Below are positions 28,402 to 38,453 of a DNA stretch of 64,000 bases, in pieces. Each line of letters begins with the position of its first letter. Within the stretch, counting starts at the first letter, position 1. Below the pieces are notes generated by a model. It ran no database searches. It was given only the letters and a program-made list of their open reading frames with translations, and was not told where the DNA came from. The stretch spans positions 2,058,036 through 2,122,035 of the forward strand of contig NZ_CP011102.1 of the NCBI RefSeq assembly GCF_003534205.1, given 5' to 3'. The translations under genes and the position numbers were made by a program. Source of the DNA: Listeria weihenstephanensis (GTDB lineage Bacteria; Bacillota; Bacilli; Lactobacillales; Listeriaceae).

Positions 28402-29265
28402 TTAAACAAACGCTAATTCGCCACATTGTTTCAAAATTTCAGCTGTAAAATACGTATGCAACTGTTTCGTAATTGGGCCACGTTTGCCATCGCCAACTGG
28501 TTTGTCGTCAATCGCAATAATCGGCGTGACCTCAATCGTTGTACTAGAAATGAAGACCTCATCCGCTGTTGCTAAATCGGTAAGCGTGAAGCCAGATTCA
28601 TCCACTGGAATCCCATTTTCGCGTGCTACTCGTAAAATAACTTGACGCGTAATACCTGCTAAAACAAGATTATCTGCTGCATGTGTGAAAAGCGTTCCAT
28701 CTTTTATCATATACGCGTTGGTTGCCGAACCTTCCGTCACGCTTCCATCACGATGCAAAATCGCTTCCAAAGCTCCTGCTTGGTGCGCTTTATTTTTAGC
28801 CATCGAATTACCTAGTAAGTTCAAGCTCTTAATGTCGCAACGCAACCAGCGAACATCTTCTTCGACAATCGCTTTACGACCATCTTCAAACAGCGTCATG
28901 TCACGCGGAACTTCACTTGTGGAAGCCGTCAAGACTGCTTTTAGAGGTGTCTCAGGAATAACATGATTACGCGGAGATTGAATGCCTCGCGTCACTTGAA
29001 GATACACATTACCAGTTCCAACGTTATTCGCTGTTACTAAACTGTCCAAAATCGCACGCAATTCTGGTTTGCTATAAGGAATAACTAGGTCAATCTTAGC
29101 CGCGCTCGCATACAGACGATCTATATGTTCTTCATATGTAAAAAACTTGCCATTATACATACGTACAACTTCGTAGACCCCATCTCCGAACTGGTAACCT
29201 CTATCTTCAATATCTATTTTTGCCTCGTCACGTTCTATTAACTGATCATTTACTAATACTTTCAT
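28402..29265 (-). CDS. dat: D-amino-acid aminotransferase
   Basis: PLP class IV enzyme that interconverts D-alanine and D-glutamate, supplying peptidoglycan precursors. About 287 residues with FGDGVYEVVR, SLNLLGNSMAKN (the lysine region is SLNLL-adjacent in this family) and EGSATNAYMI. The ATG at 29265 follows AAAGGAGCG; the upstream extension to 29313 is unlikely. It precedes pepV on the right as in Listeria. Confidence 0.93.
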   Translation of the reverse strand: MKVLVNDQLIERDEAKIDIEDRGYQFGDGVYEVVRMYNGKFFTYEEHIDRLYASAAKIDLVIPYSKPELRAILDSLVTANNVGTGNVYLQVTRGIQSPRNHVIPETPLKAVLTASTSEVPRDMTLFEDGRKAIVEEDVRWLRCDIKSLNLLGNSMAKNKAHQAGALEAILHRDGSVTEGSATNAYMIKDGTLFTHAADNLVLAGITRQVILRVARENGIPVDESGFTLTDLATADEVFISSTTIEVTPIIAIDDKPVGDGKRGPITKQLHTYFTAEILKQCGELAFV

Positions 29266-29401
29266 CGTCAGCGCTCCTTTACAAAATGTTTTTGCAACTG
29301 TCAAAAAATTCACGATAAGAATAGGAGCGAAAGGCCGAGATATCGCATCCCAGCGCCTTCACTTATTCCTATCTTTGCTTTAATTTTTTTCAATTATATC
29401 C

Positions 29402-30814
29402 TTACTTTGCAAGTTTGTAAAGCGCCTCAGCGTAAATCGCAATTGTTTTTATTAAATCGTCGAAATAGGCGAATTCGTCTTTTTGATGCATCGTGTCTTC
29501 GCGGCCTGGGAATAGCGCTCCAAAAGCAACACCAGTCTCCATATGACGCGCGTAAGTCCCACCACCAATGGCAAGCAATGTTGCTTCTTCGCCAGTTTGG
29601 TTCGTGTAAACTTCTTGTAATGTTTGAATCAATGGATGGTCTTTTGGCACAAACAATGGTTTAGAATCATCATAATGCGTGTATTGCCCATTATATTCAT
29701 TGACCACCGTCTCCATTTTTAATTTCAGTTGATCCATATTCGCTGTTACTGGATAACGGAAATTCAAGCCGTAACGACCGCCTTCACTCACGCTATAACG
29801 AATGACACCAACGTTCATCGTTAATTCGCCACTTTCTTCATCTTCATAGCGAATGCCAAGTTTAACCGCACGAGAATCGCCATATAAGTAATCTTTACCA
29901 AACGTTACAAAATCGCTTGCTGCACCAGTTAGCGTGAATTTACCAAGGAATCCAACTAAGTGAAGTCCAGCGTTCACACCATTGTTTGGCTCCATCGCAT
30001 GCGCGGCTTTACCAACTAATGAAATCGTCACGGAGTTGCCAGATTCTTCGATAGAACCTGTCACTTTCGCTTCTTTCAAATACGTTGCAAATTGTTTCGA
30101 GATTTGATCCACATTTTTCACATCTTCTAAAACAGCTGTCGCGTGATCTGGAACCATGTTATAACGTTCACCAGATGTAAAGCTCATCAGACGGAAATCC
30201 GCGTTGCCTTCTTTTTCACCATCTTTAAAGGAAATATCCAACTCGGAAATACCTTTTTCAGCATGGATGATTGGGAATTCAGCATCGGGAACAAAGCCCA
30301 TTGTTGGTTGTTCTTCCGTTTCGAAATAACGCTCCACACAAGACATACCGCTTTCTTCATCAGAACCGTAAATCATGCGCACACGACGAGATAGTGGTAA
30401 TTCAAGCTCTTTGATGATCTTCATCGCGTAATAAGCCGCCATTGCAGGGCCTTTGTCATCCGCTGAGCCACGCGCGAATACTTTGCCATCTTTCAAAATA
30501 GGATCGAACGGATCATGTGACCAATCATCGCCAACTGGTACAACATCCACGTGACCAAGCGCTGCAACGAGCTCTTCGCCTTGACCGAACTCCGCATGTC
30601 CAGCAACATGACCTACTTCCTTCGTTGTGAAACCATCTTTTTCCGCTAGTTCGAGAGCAAAATCCAATGCTCTTTTCACGTCGGGGCCAAATGGTGCTTC
30701 TTCTGTTGCTTTCGAATCATCGCGCACACTTGGAATGCTTAAAATCGCAAATAAATCGCGTTTAAAATCGTCGCGGCGTTTTTCTACTTCCTCTTGCCAA
30801 TTAATTGTACTCAT
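29402..30814 (-). CDS. pepV: Dipeptidase PepV (M20 family)
   Basis: Zinc dipeptidase. The 470-residue product shows the M20 ligands: AALGHVDVVP (His, Asp), ARGSADDKGPA (Asp), GSDEESGMSC (Glu pair), VPDAEFP and a C-terminal GGGTYARHM. A lid domain is inserted at roughly 190-370. It fits PepV in length and motif order. Confidence 0.95.
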   Translation of the reverse strand: MSTINWQEEVEKRRDDFKRDLFAILSIPSVRDDSKATEEAPFGPDVKRALDFALELAEKDGFTTKEVGHVAGHAEFGQGEELVAALGHVDVVPVGDDWSHDPFDPILKDGKVFARGSADDKGPAMAAYYAMKIIKELELPLSRRVRMIYGSDEESGMSCVERYFETEEQPTMGFVPDAEFPIIHAEKGISELDISFKDGEKEGNADFRLMSFTSGERYNMVPDHATAVLEDVKNVDQISKQFATYLKEAKVTGSIEESGNSVTISLVGKAAHAMEPNNGVNAGLHLVGFLGKFTLTGAASDFVTFGKDYLYGDSRAVKLGIRYEDEESGELTMNVGVIRYSVSEGGRYGLNFRYPVTANMDQLKLKMETVVNEYNGQYTHYDDSKPLFVPKDHPLIQTLQEVYTNQTGEEATLLAIGGGTYARHMETGVAFGALFPGREDTMHQKDEFAYFDDLIKTIAIYAEALYKLAK

Positions 30815-30928
30815 CCTATAACAATCCCTTCAAGTCGTAATAATTTACTAAGTCTGGAACAAAGCTCTAGACTCATTCTCCCCTATTGTATACCCTTTTA
30901 GACTCGTATGAAAGCATTTTGGGGTAAA

Positions 30929-31339
30929 CTAAGCCATAAATCCTTGAATTGCTTCAAAATCCCAGCGAACCATACGCGATGCAAAGACAACATCCATCCG
31001 TTCCAAACTGCTTGCCTCAAGCGGAAACCACTCGTATGCTTGGTGTTCACTCGATAATCGGACTTCTCCCTCTGGTTTTTCACACAAATAAATCACGCCT
31101 GTAATTTGATATTCTGGTTGGAAAAATTCCCACGTATCATACAGTATAAATGGCTGTACTTGAAGCCCAGTTTCTTCTTGCACTTCGCGGAACAGCGCCT
31201 CTCCTTTCGTTTCACCGAACTCCATCCGGCCACCAGGTAATTCCCAAACATCACCTTCTACATCGGTTTTTTTCAACACTAGAAATTTACCGTTATGTAT
31301 AATGACTGCTTTTACTGCTGGAAAAATTGGTTTCATCAT
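30929..31339 (-). CDS. NUDIX hydrolase
   Basis: About 136 residues with an intact Nudix box (GGRMEFGETKGEALFREV, then EETGL). Hydrolyses a nucleoside diphosphate linked to another group; substrate unknown. Several ATGs lie in a row at the start (AGGAGTGATGATGATG); the third or fourth fits the ribosome site best. Confidence 0.88.
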   Translation of the reverse strand: MMKPIFPAVKAVIIHNGKFLVLKKTDVEGDVWELPGGRMEFGETKGEALFREVQEETGLQVQPFILYDTWEFFQPEYQITGVIYLCEKPEGEVRLSSEHQAYEWFPLEASSLERMDVVFASRMVRWDFEAIQGFMA

Positions 31340-31451
31340 CATCACTCCTTTTGTGGATAGATTATACTAAATTGGACAATTAAGCAAGTAGCGTTATAAT
31401 AAATAGAACACATTACATACGAAATACAAGAATATGAAAGGATGATTCCTA

Positions 31452-32294
31452 ATGAAAAAGATCACGCCAAAAGTTATCTGTGCATGGATTAATCAGCGCG
31501 ATGAAGAAACGAATAAAGGGGATTACGGGCGCGTACTTCTGATCGGTGGTAATGAACGACTCGGTGGTGCTATTATTATGGCGGCGCAAGGGGCTGTTTA
31601 CAGTGGCGCTGGCCTTGTATCCGTCGCAGGTCATCACGTGAATCGTTCTGCACTTCACGCCAGATTACCCGAAGCAATGTTCATTGATTACACAGACTTC
31701 GATTATTTAATTGAGGTTTTACCACGATTTGATTCGATCTTAATTGGTCCTGGGCTTGGCTTGGATGAAACTGCGCAGAACTTGTTAGCGCTCGTTTGTG
31801 AATATGCAACGTCCAATCAGCGAGTTATTATTGATGGTGACGGAATTACGCTTTATGCTACTGGTGATTATGCAAAACCTAAAGCAGCGCTCATTTTTAC
31901 GCCGCACCGGATCGAATGGGAACGGTTGACGCATACCGATACAGAAAATTTGGATGACATGAAAAATCAAGATTTCGCAGCGGAAATGGACGCGATTATC
32001 GTGTTAAAAGACCACCGAACCCGCGTTTACATCGGGGAAGATATTTGGCAAAATATATACGGAACACCAGCAATGGCAACAGGAGGTATGGGCGATACGC
32101 TTGCTGGAATGATCGCTGCACTCATGGGACAGCTGGATACACCAAAGCATGCCGTACTCACCGCCGTATTCCTGCATAGTTATATTGGCGAAACGTTGGC
32201 GAAGAAAAAATACGTTGTTTTACCTACCGAAGTCGCCGAACAAATTCCTTTCTACTTGAAGAAGTTTAGCGAGACGGACGGTAATCCTTATTAA
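31452..32294 (+). CDS. nnrD: ADP-dependent (S)-NAD(P)H-hydrate dehydratase
   Basis: Repairs hydrated NAD(P)H. The 280-residue product is the YjeF C-terminal, ribokinase-like domain only: VLLIGGNERLGGA, VIIDGDGITLY, TPHRIEWERL and the nucleotide site ATGGMGDTLAGMIAAL. The epimerase domain (NnrE) is not fused and not seen nearby. AAAGGATG precedes the ATG. Confidence 0.92.
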   Translation: MKKITPKVICAWINQRDEETNKGDYGRVLLIGGNERLGGAIIMAAQGAVYSGAGLVSVAGHHVNRSALHARLPEAMFIDYTDFDYLIEVLPRFDSILIGPGLGLDETAQNLLALVCEYATSNQRVIIDGDGITLYATGDYAKPKAALIFTPHRIEWERLTHTDTENLDDMKNQDFAAEMDAIIVLKDHRTRVYIGEDIWQNIYGTPAMATGGMGDTLAGMIAALMGQLDTPKHAVLTAVFLHSYIGETLAKKKYVVLPTEVAEQIPFYLKKFSETDGNPY

Positions 32295-32297
32295 ATA

Positions 32298-32345
32298 AGA
32301 AATGGCGTGAAAATGGGTTTTTACACCTGATTTCACGCCATTTCT
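32298..32345. terminator. Bidirectional terminator nnrD / DJ-1 gene
   Basis: Perfect 15-bp stem AGAAATGGCGTGAAA / TTTCACGCCATTTCT between the convergent genes; the right arm touches the stop of the DJ-1 gene. Confidence 0.85.
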
Positions 32346-32932
32346 CATTTTTCGAAGCCCATTAATTTTTTAACATGTTTGGTGTTTTCCGTATTTGTTA
32401 ACTTTTCCAGTACAAGAAAGGCAACGTCGAACGCTGTAGAAGGATTATGCGAGGTGATAATATGATTTTCCACTACGATAGGATCTTGCTGCACCTGCGC
32501 TCCGAAATCCTTTAATTGTGCTTGGCGAACGCTACCCACGCCATTATATGTGGTCGCTCGTTTCCCCTGCAAAATTCCTGCTTTTCCAAGTGCTAACGCC
32601 GCAACGCAAATCGTTCCAATCCACTTTTCATGTGTATCGAAATGCCGAATTACATCTAGAAATGCGGGATCATAAGCGTCTTCGTAAAAACCAGCTTCTT
32701 CAAAGCCACCTGGTATCACAAGCGCATCAAATTCTGCAAGCTCCACCTCGCCCAATGTAAATTCTGGTATCACCGTAAAATTCCACGTGCATTTCAGCCG
32801 ATCACGCAAACCAACCGTTACCAGCTCCGTCCCGCCGCCACCTTCCATCTCGTTCCATCCCAACACATCCGTAAAAACGCTTGCCTCGACTGCTTCAAAT
32901 CCGTCCGCTAACAACATCATAATTTTCGCCAT
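32345..32932 (-). CDS. DJ-1/PfpI family protein
   Basis: 195 residues: IMMLLADGFEAVEA, LVIPGGFEEAGFYED and a nucleophile elbow TICVAALALG with the expected cysteine near residue 109. The family includes deglycases, chaperones and peptidases; the exact role is open. GAGGAGGTAA precedes the ATG. Confidence 0.88.
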   Translation of the reverse strand: MAKIMMLLADGFEAVEASVFTDVLGWNEMEGGGGTELVTVGLRDRLKCTWNFTVIPEFTLGEVELAEFDALVIPGGFEEAGFYEDAYDPAFLDVIRHFDTHEKWIGTICVAALALGKAGILQGKRATTYNGVGSVRQAQLKDFGAQVQQDPIVVENHIITSHNPSTAFDVAFLVLEKLTNTENTKHVKKLMGFEK

Positions 32933-33056
32933 CGTATTACCTCCTCTTATCTACTTAAGTTTAACTGATTTAAAAGGAAAGCTACATCTATTTTATAAGC
33001 ACTTTTTTGTGTTATACTTTGTAAAATAAAGATTATAAAGCTAAATAATTTATTAA

Positions 33057-33509
33057 ATGAAGGACGTGATTTCACTGGATGCGACGGATGAAAAGATTCT
33101 AGCTATTTTAGAAAAGAATGCACGGATATCGATGAAAGAACTAGCTGGGCTTGTGATGCTAACCCCACCTGCCACCAAAGAACGGATTCTGAAATTAGAA
33201 GAAAAAGACGTGATTACGGGTTATACGACCAACATTTCACTGGATGCGCTTGGCCGTAGAATGACTGCTTTTATCTTGTTCGAAACGCATAATTGTAAGG
33301 CGTTCTATGATTTCTGCGTTAAACAACCTGATGTTTTAGAATGCCACCGCCTCGCCGGCCAATTTAGTTATCTCGTGAAAATTAGCTCCGTCAGCATGGA
33401 AGCACTCGAATTATTTATTGATGAGGCGATAAAATACGGAAAATCATCGACACATCTTATTTTTTCCTCTACCGAAAAGCCGATTTTTAATGTCCAAATT
33501 GGAATATGA
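33057..33509 (+). CDS. Lrp/AsnC family transcriptional regulator
   Basis: About 150 residues: helix-turn-helix (ILAILEKNARISMKELAGLVMLTPPATKERI) and a RAM ligand domain (DVLECHRLAGQFSYLVKIS). The start is uncertain. The ATG at 33057 has no ribosome site, while AAGGACGTG just inside the frame could serve a non-ATG start near 33075. Target genes cannot be told; it is divergent from the DJ-1 gene. Confidence 0.87.
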   Translation: MKDVISLDATDEKILAILEKNARISMKELAGLVMLTPPATKERILKLEEKDVITGYTTNISLDALGRRMTAFILFETHNCKAFYDFCVKQPDVLECHRLAGQFSYLVKISSVSMEALELFIDEAIKYGKSSTHLIFSSTEKPIFNVQIGI

Positions 33510-33547
33510 AAAAACGTCCTGCCCGATTTCGATTGGCAGGACGTTTT
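33510..33547. terminator. Terminator between the Lrp gene and the small membrane protein gene
   Basis: AAAACGTCCTGCC / GGCAGGACGTTTT, 13-bp perfect stem between convergent genes. Confidence 0.85.
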
Positions 33548-33550
33548 GAT

Positions 33551-33751
33551 TTAATTTTCGCGTGTTCTTGGTAGTTTTATACCAATCGTAATTCCGACTA
33601 AAAGCGCGCCTATTATTTCAAGCGAACTTGCAACCCACGTGTAGCCGAGAAATAATGCGCCAAATCCAGCAATGATACAAACTAGACCTAATACAAAACA
33701 TAATCGTGCGCGGCTTGCTTCTTTGGATCTTTTTCTTGTTCGTTTTTCCAT
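33551..33751 (-). CDS. Small membrane protein
   Basis: 66 residues: very basic N terminus (MEKRTRKRSKEASRAR), then two hydrophobic segments (about 17-36 and 40-59). No family recognised. GAGGAGAC lies upstream of the ATG, and the gene follows ytgP by 18 bp on the same strand, so it is probably the second gene of that transcript. Confidence 0.7.
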   Translation of the reverse strand: MEKRTRKRSKEASRARLCFVLGLVCIIAGFGALFLGYTWVASSLEIIGALLVGITIGIKLPRTREN

Positions 33752-33769
33752 GAAGTCTTGTCTCCTCTT

Positions 33770-35392
33770 TTAAGCTTTGATTCGTAATTTACGACGAATT
33801 CCAGCGGCTCTTGCTCCAAATACTTTATCAAATAGGCGTAGTCGCAAGCTTAGATAGCCATAAACAGCGGCTCCTACAGCACCACAGATAATCAGTAAAA
33901 TCATAGAATTAAGTTTTGATTCTGGGCTAATGAATTGTGTTAGTCCAAAATATACGAGTAATACGGCTACTGCCATCGCGAGATTCAGGGCCAACATTAG
34001 AACGGTTCTTCTAAGAATCACGCTGAAATTGTAATTAGCGTACTTGCGAATCATGTACATCGCAAAAATAACGGATACGGTATAACCAAGCCCTGTCGCA
34101 GCAACAGATCCGCGTGCTCCCATCCACATCATCAGCGGCATTTGGAAAACGGATTTCGTAAGTAGGCCGAGAAGCAAGCTCATAATTGTGAAACGTTGCT
34201 CATCGATCCCTTGTAAAATTGCGGCTGTTACGCTGAATAAGGACAGTAAAATCGCTACTGGAGCGTAAAAGGCTAGAATTTGAATTCCTGCTGGATCATG
34301 TTCATAAAACACGGTGTAAAGCGGTTCTGCCAAAAGTGACATCCCGATACACGCAGGTAATGTGATGAAAAGTAGTACTTGGAAAACATCGTTTAATTGT
34401 TTTTTCACATTTTCTTGTTCACCACGTGCATATGCTGCTGTTACGAGTGGCACGATCGTCATCGAAAACGCCGTCGCTAAACTTACTGGAATGATGACTA
34501 GTTTTTGCGCACTAAAGTTTACAATACCGAGTAAATTCTCAGCTTCGTGACCACTATAACCAATCCATGTCAAAATCCGACCAAACGTAAATTGATCGAT
34601 TTGTTGGTAAAGCGAGCTCGCAATACCGACCACGACAAAGGGAATCGCCGTGATGAAAATATCTTTATACATTGCGGGCAAAGAAACCGTTACTTCGCCT
34701 TTACTTGTTCGCAGCAAGGCATCGAGTCCTTTTTTCCGTTTGAAGAAATACCACAGAAGACACGCTAAGCTAGCTAGAGCCCCGATAAATGCGGCAAATG
34801 TAGCAACACTGATAGCACTCGTGATCGTACCGTGAAGCACGTAAAGCACCACGGATGAACCGATAAGCAGGAATGCGATCCGAACGATTTGCTCGATCAC
34901 TTGAGAAACCGCTGATGGCCCCATCGACTGATAACCTTGGAAGAAACCGCGAATCAAGCTCATTACTGGAATAACGATAAGCGCAAAACTGACAGCTCGG
35001 ATAACCCCTGTCACGTCCTCGACTGTATAACCACTCCCTTCAATCGATTGCAGGCCAGCCAGTACTGGTGCTAAAGCATACATCGCAACAAAGCTAACAA
35101 CCCCCGTCGCAAGCATTAAGTAAACGCCAGATCTGAACAAACGACGACCGATTTCATATTCGCCAAGCGCGTTATATTTCGCAACGTATTTCGCGACTGC
35201 GAGCGGAACTCCAGCCGTTGCGATTCCAAGGAAAATTTGATATGGTACATACCCGAAATTATACAAAGTCATTGGCCCAGCGCCACCCATAATCCAATAG
35301 AACGGAATGACGTAAAACAGACCTAAGAATTTAGAAATGAAGGTTCCTAATGTTAAAATGAAAGTTCCTCGAAGCAGTTTTGATGAAGACAT
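33770..35392 (-). CDS. ytgP: Polysaccharide biosynthesis/lipid II flippase-like protein, YtgP (Amj/MurJ-related MVF) family
   Basis: 540 residues with about 14 membrane segments; N-terminal SKLLRGTFILTLGTFISKFLGLFYVIPF and the SpoVB/MurJ-like MOP fold. Bacillus YtgP (MurJ) and the homologues in streptococci flip lipid II, so an essential wall function is likely. Note that the stage V sporulation name given to some relatives does not apply to a non-sporulating genus. Confidence 0.88.
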   Translation of the reverse strand: MSSSKLLRGTFILTLGTFISKFLGLFYVIPFYWIMGGAGPMTLYNFGYVPYQIFLGIATAGVPLAVAKYVAKYNALGEYEIGRRLFRSGVYLMLATGVVSFVAMYALAPVLAGLQSIEGSGYTVEDVTGVIRAVSFALIVIPVMSLIRGFFQGYQSMGPSAVSQVIEQIVRIAFLLIGSSVVLYVLHGTITSAISVATFAAFIGALASLACLLWYFFKRKKGLDALLRTSKGEVTVSLPAMYKDIFITAIPFVVVGIASSLYQQIDQFTFGRILTWIGYSGHEAENLLGIVNFSAQKLVIIPVSLATAFSMTIVPLVTAAYARGEQENVKKQLNDVFQVLLFITLPACIGMSLLAEPLYTVFYEHDPAGIQILAFYAPVAILLSLFSVTAAILQGIDEQRFTIMSLLLGLLTKSVFQMPLMMWMGARGSVAATGLGYTVSVIFAMYMIRKYANYNFSVILRRTVLMLALNLAMAVAVLLVYFGLTQFISPESKLNSMILLIICGAVGAAVYGYLSLRLRLFDKVFGARAAGIRRKLRIKA

Positions 35393-35607
35393 AGACCTCG
35401 TCCTTTATAATAAAGTGCTCTTATTTGAGCCGATTAATACTTTTCGCTTTTTAAATGAAAAATGACTTTTCAAAAACTCAACTAAATTTTAGTTTACTCC
35501 TTCTTGAACAAGCTTGCAATGATTAGTTGAAAATAATTAGAAAAAAGCGGAGAAAAACGATATCTCCTTTTTATTGAGGTGGGATTATGGTTTTTAATTT
35601 AGACTCC

Positions 35608-37257
35608 TTATTCCATTTTTTGTTCAATCGCTGCACGTAACTCGCCGTCCATTGGATCAAAATAGGCCCCCATAATTTTAACGATTCTTTCATTTTCACT
35701 TATAATAATCAACTCTGAAAAATCATTGCCATAGAGAAGCGAATACACCTGTCCATCACTATCGGCAAACGTAATATTTTCATTCAGACGATCAGCGAAT
35801 AGGTCACGTGCTGGCTTTGTCACTGCATCTCGAATTTCCCATTGATAGGAAAATGCCACATCATCTTCCATAAATAATTCCCGCGTGCTCGCATCTTCTT
35901 TTTTATCATACGCCACGATAAAGCGAGCAATAAGTCCAGCCTGTGACTCTTTTTCAGCACTGGTCGCATTTCTAAATTCTTTACCAATCTGCTCCTCATA
36001 ATCCGTTGGTGTTGATTCACTCGAATGATCAGGCATCAGGTTTATACAACCTTGTATAGCTGCAAAAATTAAAATGTAAACTCCCATTTGTATGGCCCAA
36101 TTCCAATACTTGAATCGGTCTTTTATCAATGACTTACTTTCCTTAAGATACATTTTTAATACGCGATATTCCTCCATATCATCTATCTGCTTCACTAATT
36201 TCAATTGGTGGCGTAGTGCGTAGATCCATTCTTTTTTTATTTGCGCTTGTTGTTCTTTCGATAATTCCGCCCAAAAAGGAATCGCTTCACCATATTCTTT
36301 TCCGAAATAATAAATAAAGCCTGTCAAAAGTTCAACATGCAGTACATATCCACCCTGAACATCTTTTAAAAATAAGCGATCAGCCGCTTCTAATCGTTCT
36401 GCATTCTTCGTTTTTATTAATATGGTATAAAATCTGGCTGTCACGTTCTTTGCGTTAAGCCTCAGCGCTTTATTAAAATAAGCAAAACTACGCTTAAAGG
36501 TTGCGCCATAATCTTGTAAATTTTCCAAGCCTTTCTCGAATAATATCATACCTTGTAAAACTACTAAATCAGCGTCTAAAGCGTAAATGGCACTAGCTTG
36601 TTCTGCAATTTTTTCGGCCTCGGTAAATTTCTCTTGTTTAATGGAACGATATAGTGCATAGCGCAACGTTAAGAATTGATCTAACACCACACCTTTTAAA
36701 TCACCAAGTGTATCAAATGCAAAGTCTGGCGCATCATAAATTTCTTCTGCGTAATTTTCAAATATATAATCTTCCGCTTCATAATAATAAGATCCATCTG
36801 TTTCCCATAATTGAAAATGCTCAAAAAGAAGTCTTATCACTGGTCGAGACATTATTGTATAGTAATCCAGCAATAATGTTTTTATACATTCCCGGTACGT
36901 TTCATATTGATACATATCCCAATCCATGCTCTCAGCTAATATTTTTTTCCAAGCACTTACATCAATTCTCGTATTATAAGACTGGCATAGCGCTTGAATT
37001 CGCTCTTCGAAATCATCTTCCACTGCTATCGGAGTCTCATTTGTATCCTCCCAAATAATAATTTCTTCCCTTAACTTTGAGCCATCCGCTTGATCATTTT
37101 TCGCATAAGCAAGCGCCTGATCAAATGCCTCCTTGAGTTCCTGAAAAGCTTCTATATCATCATCTGGATGTGTTATTTTCAACTTCTTTGCATAGGCTGA
37201 TTTTATTTTTTTCCGATCCGTTGTAATCTCTATATTAAGTATTTCCCAACATGTCAT
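35608..37257 (-). CDS. J-domain protein with one membrane segment (DjlB/DjlC-like)
   Basis: 549 residues. N-terminal J domain with the HPD motif at residues 30-32 (KITHPDDDIEAFQELKEAF), no Gly/Phe or zinc-finger region, a long helical repeat-like part with TPR character (about 190-340), one membrane segment at about 386-406, and a C-terminal domain of about 140 residues outside that segment. The layout recalls E. coli DjlB/DjlC, the partners of HscC. The start overlaps the Hsp70 stop by ATGA. The two are one operon; client unknown. Confidence 0.85.
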   Translation of the reverse strand: MTCWEILNIEITTDRKKIKSAYAKKLKITHPDDDIEAFQELKEAFDQALAYAKNDQADGSKLREEIIIWEDTNETPIAVEDDFEERIQALCQSYNTRIDVSAWKKILAESMDWDMYQYETYRECIKTLLLDYYTIMSRPVIRLLFEHFQLWETDGSYYYEAEDYIFENYAEEIYDAPDFAFDTLGDLKGVVLDQFLTLRYALYRSIKQEKFTEAEKIAEQASAIYALDADLVVLQGMILFEKGLENLQDYGATFKRSFAYFNKALRLNAKNVTARFYTILIKTKNAERLEAADRLFLKDVQGGYVLHVELLTGFIYYFGKEYGEAIPFWAELSKEQQAQIKKEWIYALRHQLKLVKQIDDMEEYRVLKMYLKESKSLIKDRFKYWNWAIQMGVYILIFAAIQGCINLMPDHSSESTPTDYEEQIGKEFRNATSAEKESQAGLIARFIVAYDKKEDASTRELFMEDDVAFSYQWEIRDAVTKPARDLFADRLNENITFADSDGQVYSLLYGNDFSELIIISENERIVKIMGAYFDPMDGELRAAIEQKME

Positions 37258-38453
37258 ATCCGAATATCCTCTTCTAACTGATTTAAGATCTGGCTAAATT
37301 CTTTCGCTGCCTTCTTCGCTGCCATCTCTTCCTGTTTTGCTAGTTCATTCTCAAATTGAAAAATTAAATGCTCTACATATTTCCGCTTTTCTCCAAGCGA
37401 CTCCGCATATAAACGTTCTGCTTTTGCTAAAAGAAGCCGATTTTCTGATCGCTCCCGTGGGTGTATTTTCAAATTAGCCAGAGCAACTAAACGCGCTTCT
37501 ATTTCTTCTTTAGTCATACTAGAAGTTTTATTTTCTATCACTAAACGCTTCGTCTCACCTGTTTTTGGTACACAAGTAATGACTTCAAGAATTCCATTGC
37601 TATCATATGTGAATCGTACTTGAACTGGCTGGTTTTTTGGCATTTTGGGGACTTTAATTTCTATTTCTCCGAGTTTAATATTTTCAGCAACTAAGCGATT
37701 TTCTCCTTGATACACAGTAAACTTCACATATTGCTGATTATCAACAACTGTATAAAATTCCTGCTCCTTACTCACCGGTATCGTTGTGTTTCGTTCAATA
37801 ATTGGTGCAAAAAAGCCGTCACGCCATTCGCCGTTCACCTCATTTACAACTTCTGTTCCTAATGAAAAAGCGCACACATCTGTTAAAATAATCTCATCGA
37901 GTCCTTCTTTCCGTTCTTTCAACGCGCTTTGTATTGCTGCACCTAGTCCAACAGCCTCATCAGGATTGATAGATACATAAGGAAATTGCCCTAATAGCTT
38001 GCTTAAAAAACTTCGAATAAGTGGTAATTTAGTTGCCCCACCTATTAAAATAACTTGCTCCAACTCCGAAACTGATACTTGGCTATCGCGCAACACTCGC
38101 ATAATTGGCGCACGCATTTTAAAAAAAAGATCCTCGCAGCATTCCTGCAATTTCTCTTCGGTCAGTTGGTATTCATAATTTTTCGATCCACATTCAAATG
38201 ATATCAAGTACGCTGACCTTGTCCCTACTTCACACTTTGCTTTCTCCGCTCTATGATATAAAAGCGCATACTCTGCGGCTGAGAGGAGTGTTTCATTCAA
38301 CGCATTCTGGGCTAGGCAACTTTTCAAAATGGCTCTCGTAAAATCTTCCCCACCCAAGAAATTATCCCCAGCTATCCCTTTCACCTGCATGACACCATCA
38401 AACATCTCCAAAAGAGATACATCAAACGTCCCGCCGCCAAGATCCACTACCAA
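37254..38453 (-). CDS. HscC-type Hsp70, C-terminal part (frameshifted)
   Basis: 399 residues starting at MVVDLGGGTFDVS, the second phosphate loop of the Hsp70 ATPase. It continues with GDNFLGGEDFT, VILIGGATKLPLIRSFL, the linker/substrate-binding part (IIERNTTIPVS, VYQGENRLVAENIKLGEIEI) and a short lid. These features match E. coli HscC better than DnaK. It joins the upstream fragment after one added T in a T5 tract near 38448-38452; together they make about 565 residues, close to HscC length. As assembled the gene is split. Confidence 0.85.
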   Translation of the reverse strand: MVVDLGGGTFDVSLLEMFDGVMQVKGIAGDNFLGGEDFTRAILKSCLAQNALNETLLSAAEYALLYHRAEKAKCEVGTRSAYLISFECGSKNYEYQLTEEKLQECCEDLFFKMRAPIMRVLRDSQVSVSELEQVILIGGATKLPLIRSFLSKLLGQFPYVSINPDEAVGLGAAIQSALKERKEGLDEIILTDVCAFSLGTEVVNEVNGEWRDGFFAPIIERNTTIPVSKEQEFYTVVDNQQYVKFTVYQGENRLVAENIKLGEIEIKVPKMPKNQPVQVRFTYDSNGILEVITCVPKTGETKRLVIENKTSSMTKEEIEARLVALANLKIHPRERSENRLLLAKAERLYAESLGEKRKYVEHLIFQFENELAKQEEMAAKKAAKEFSQILNQLEEDIRI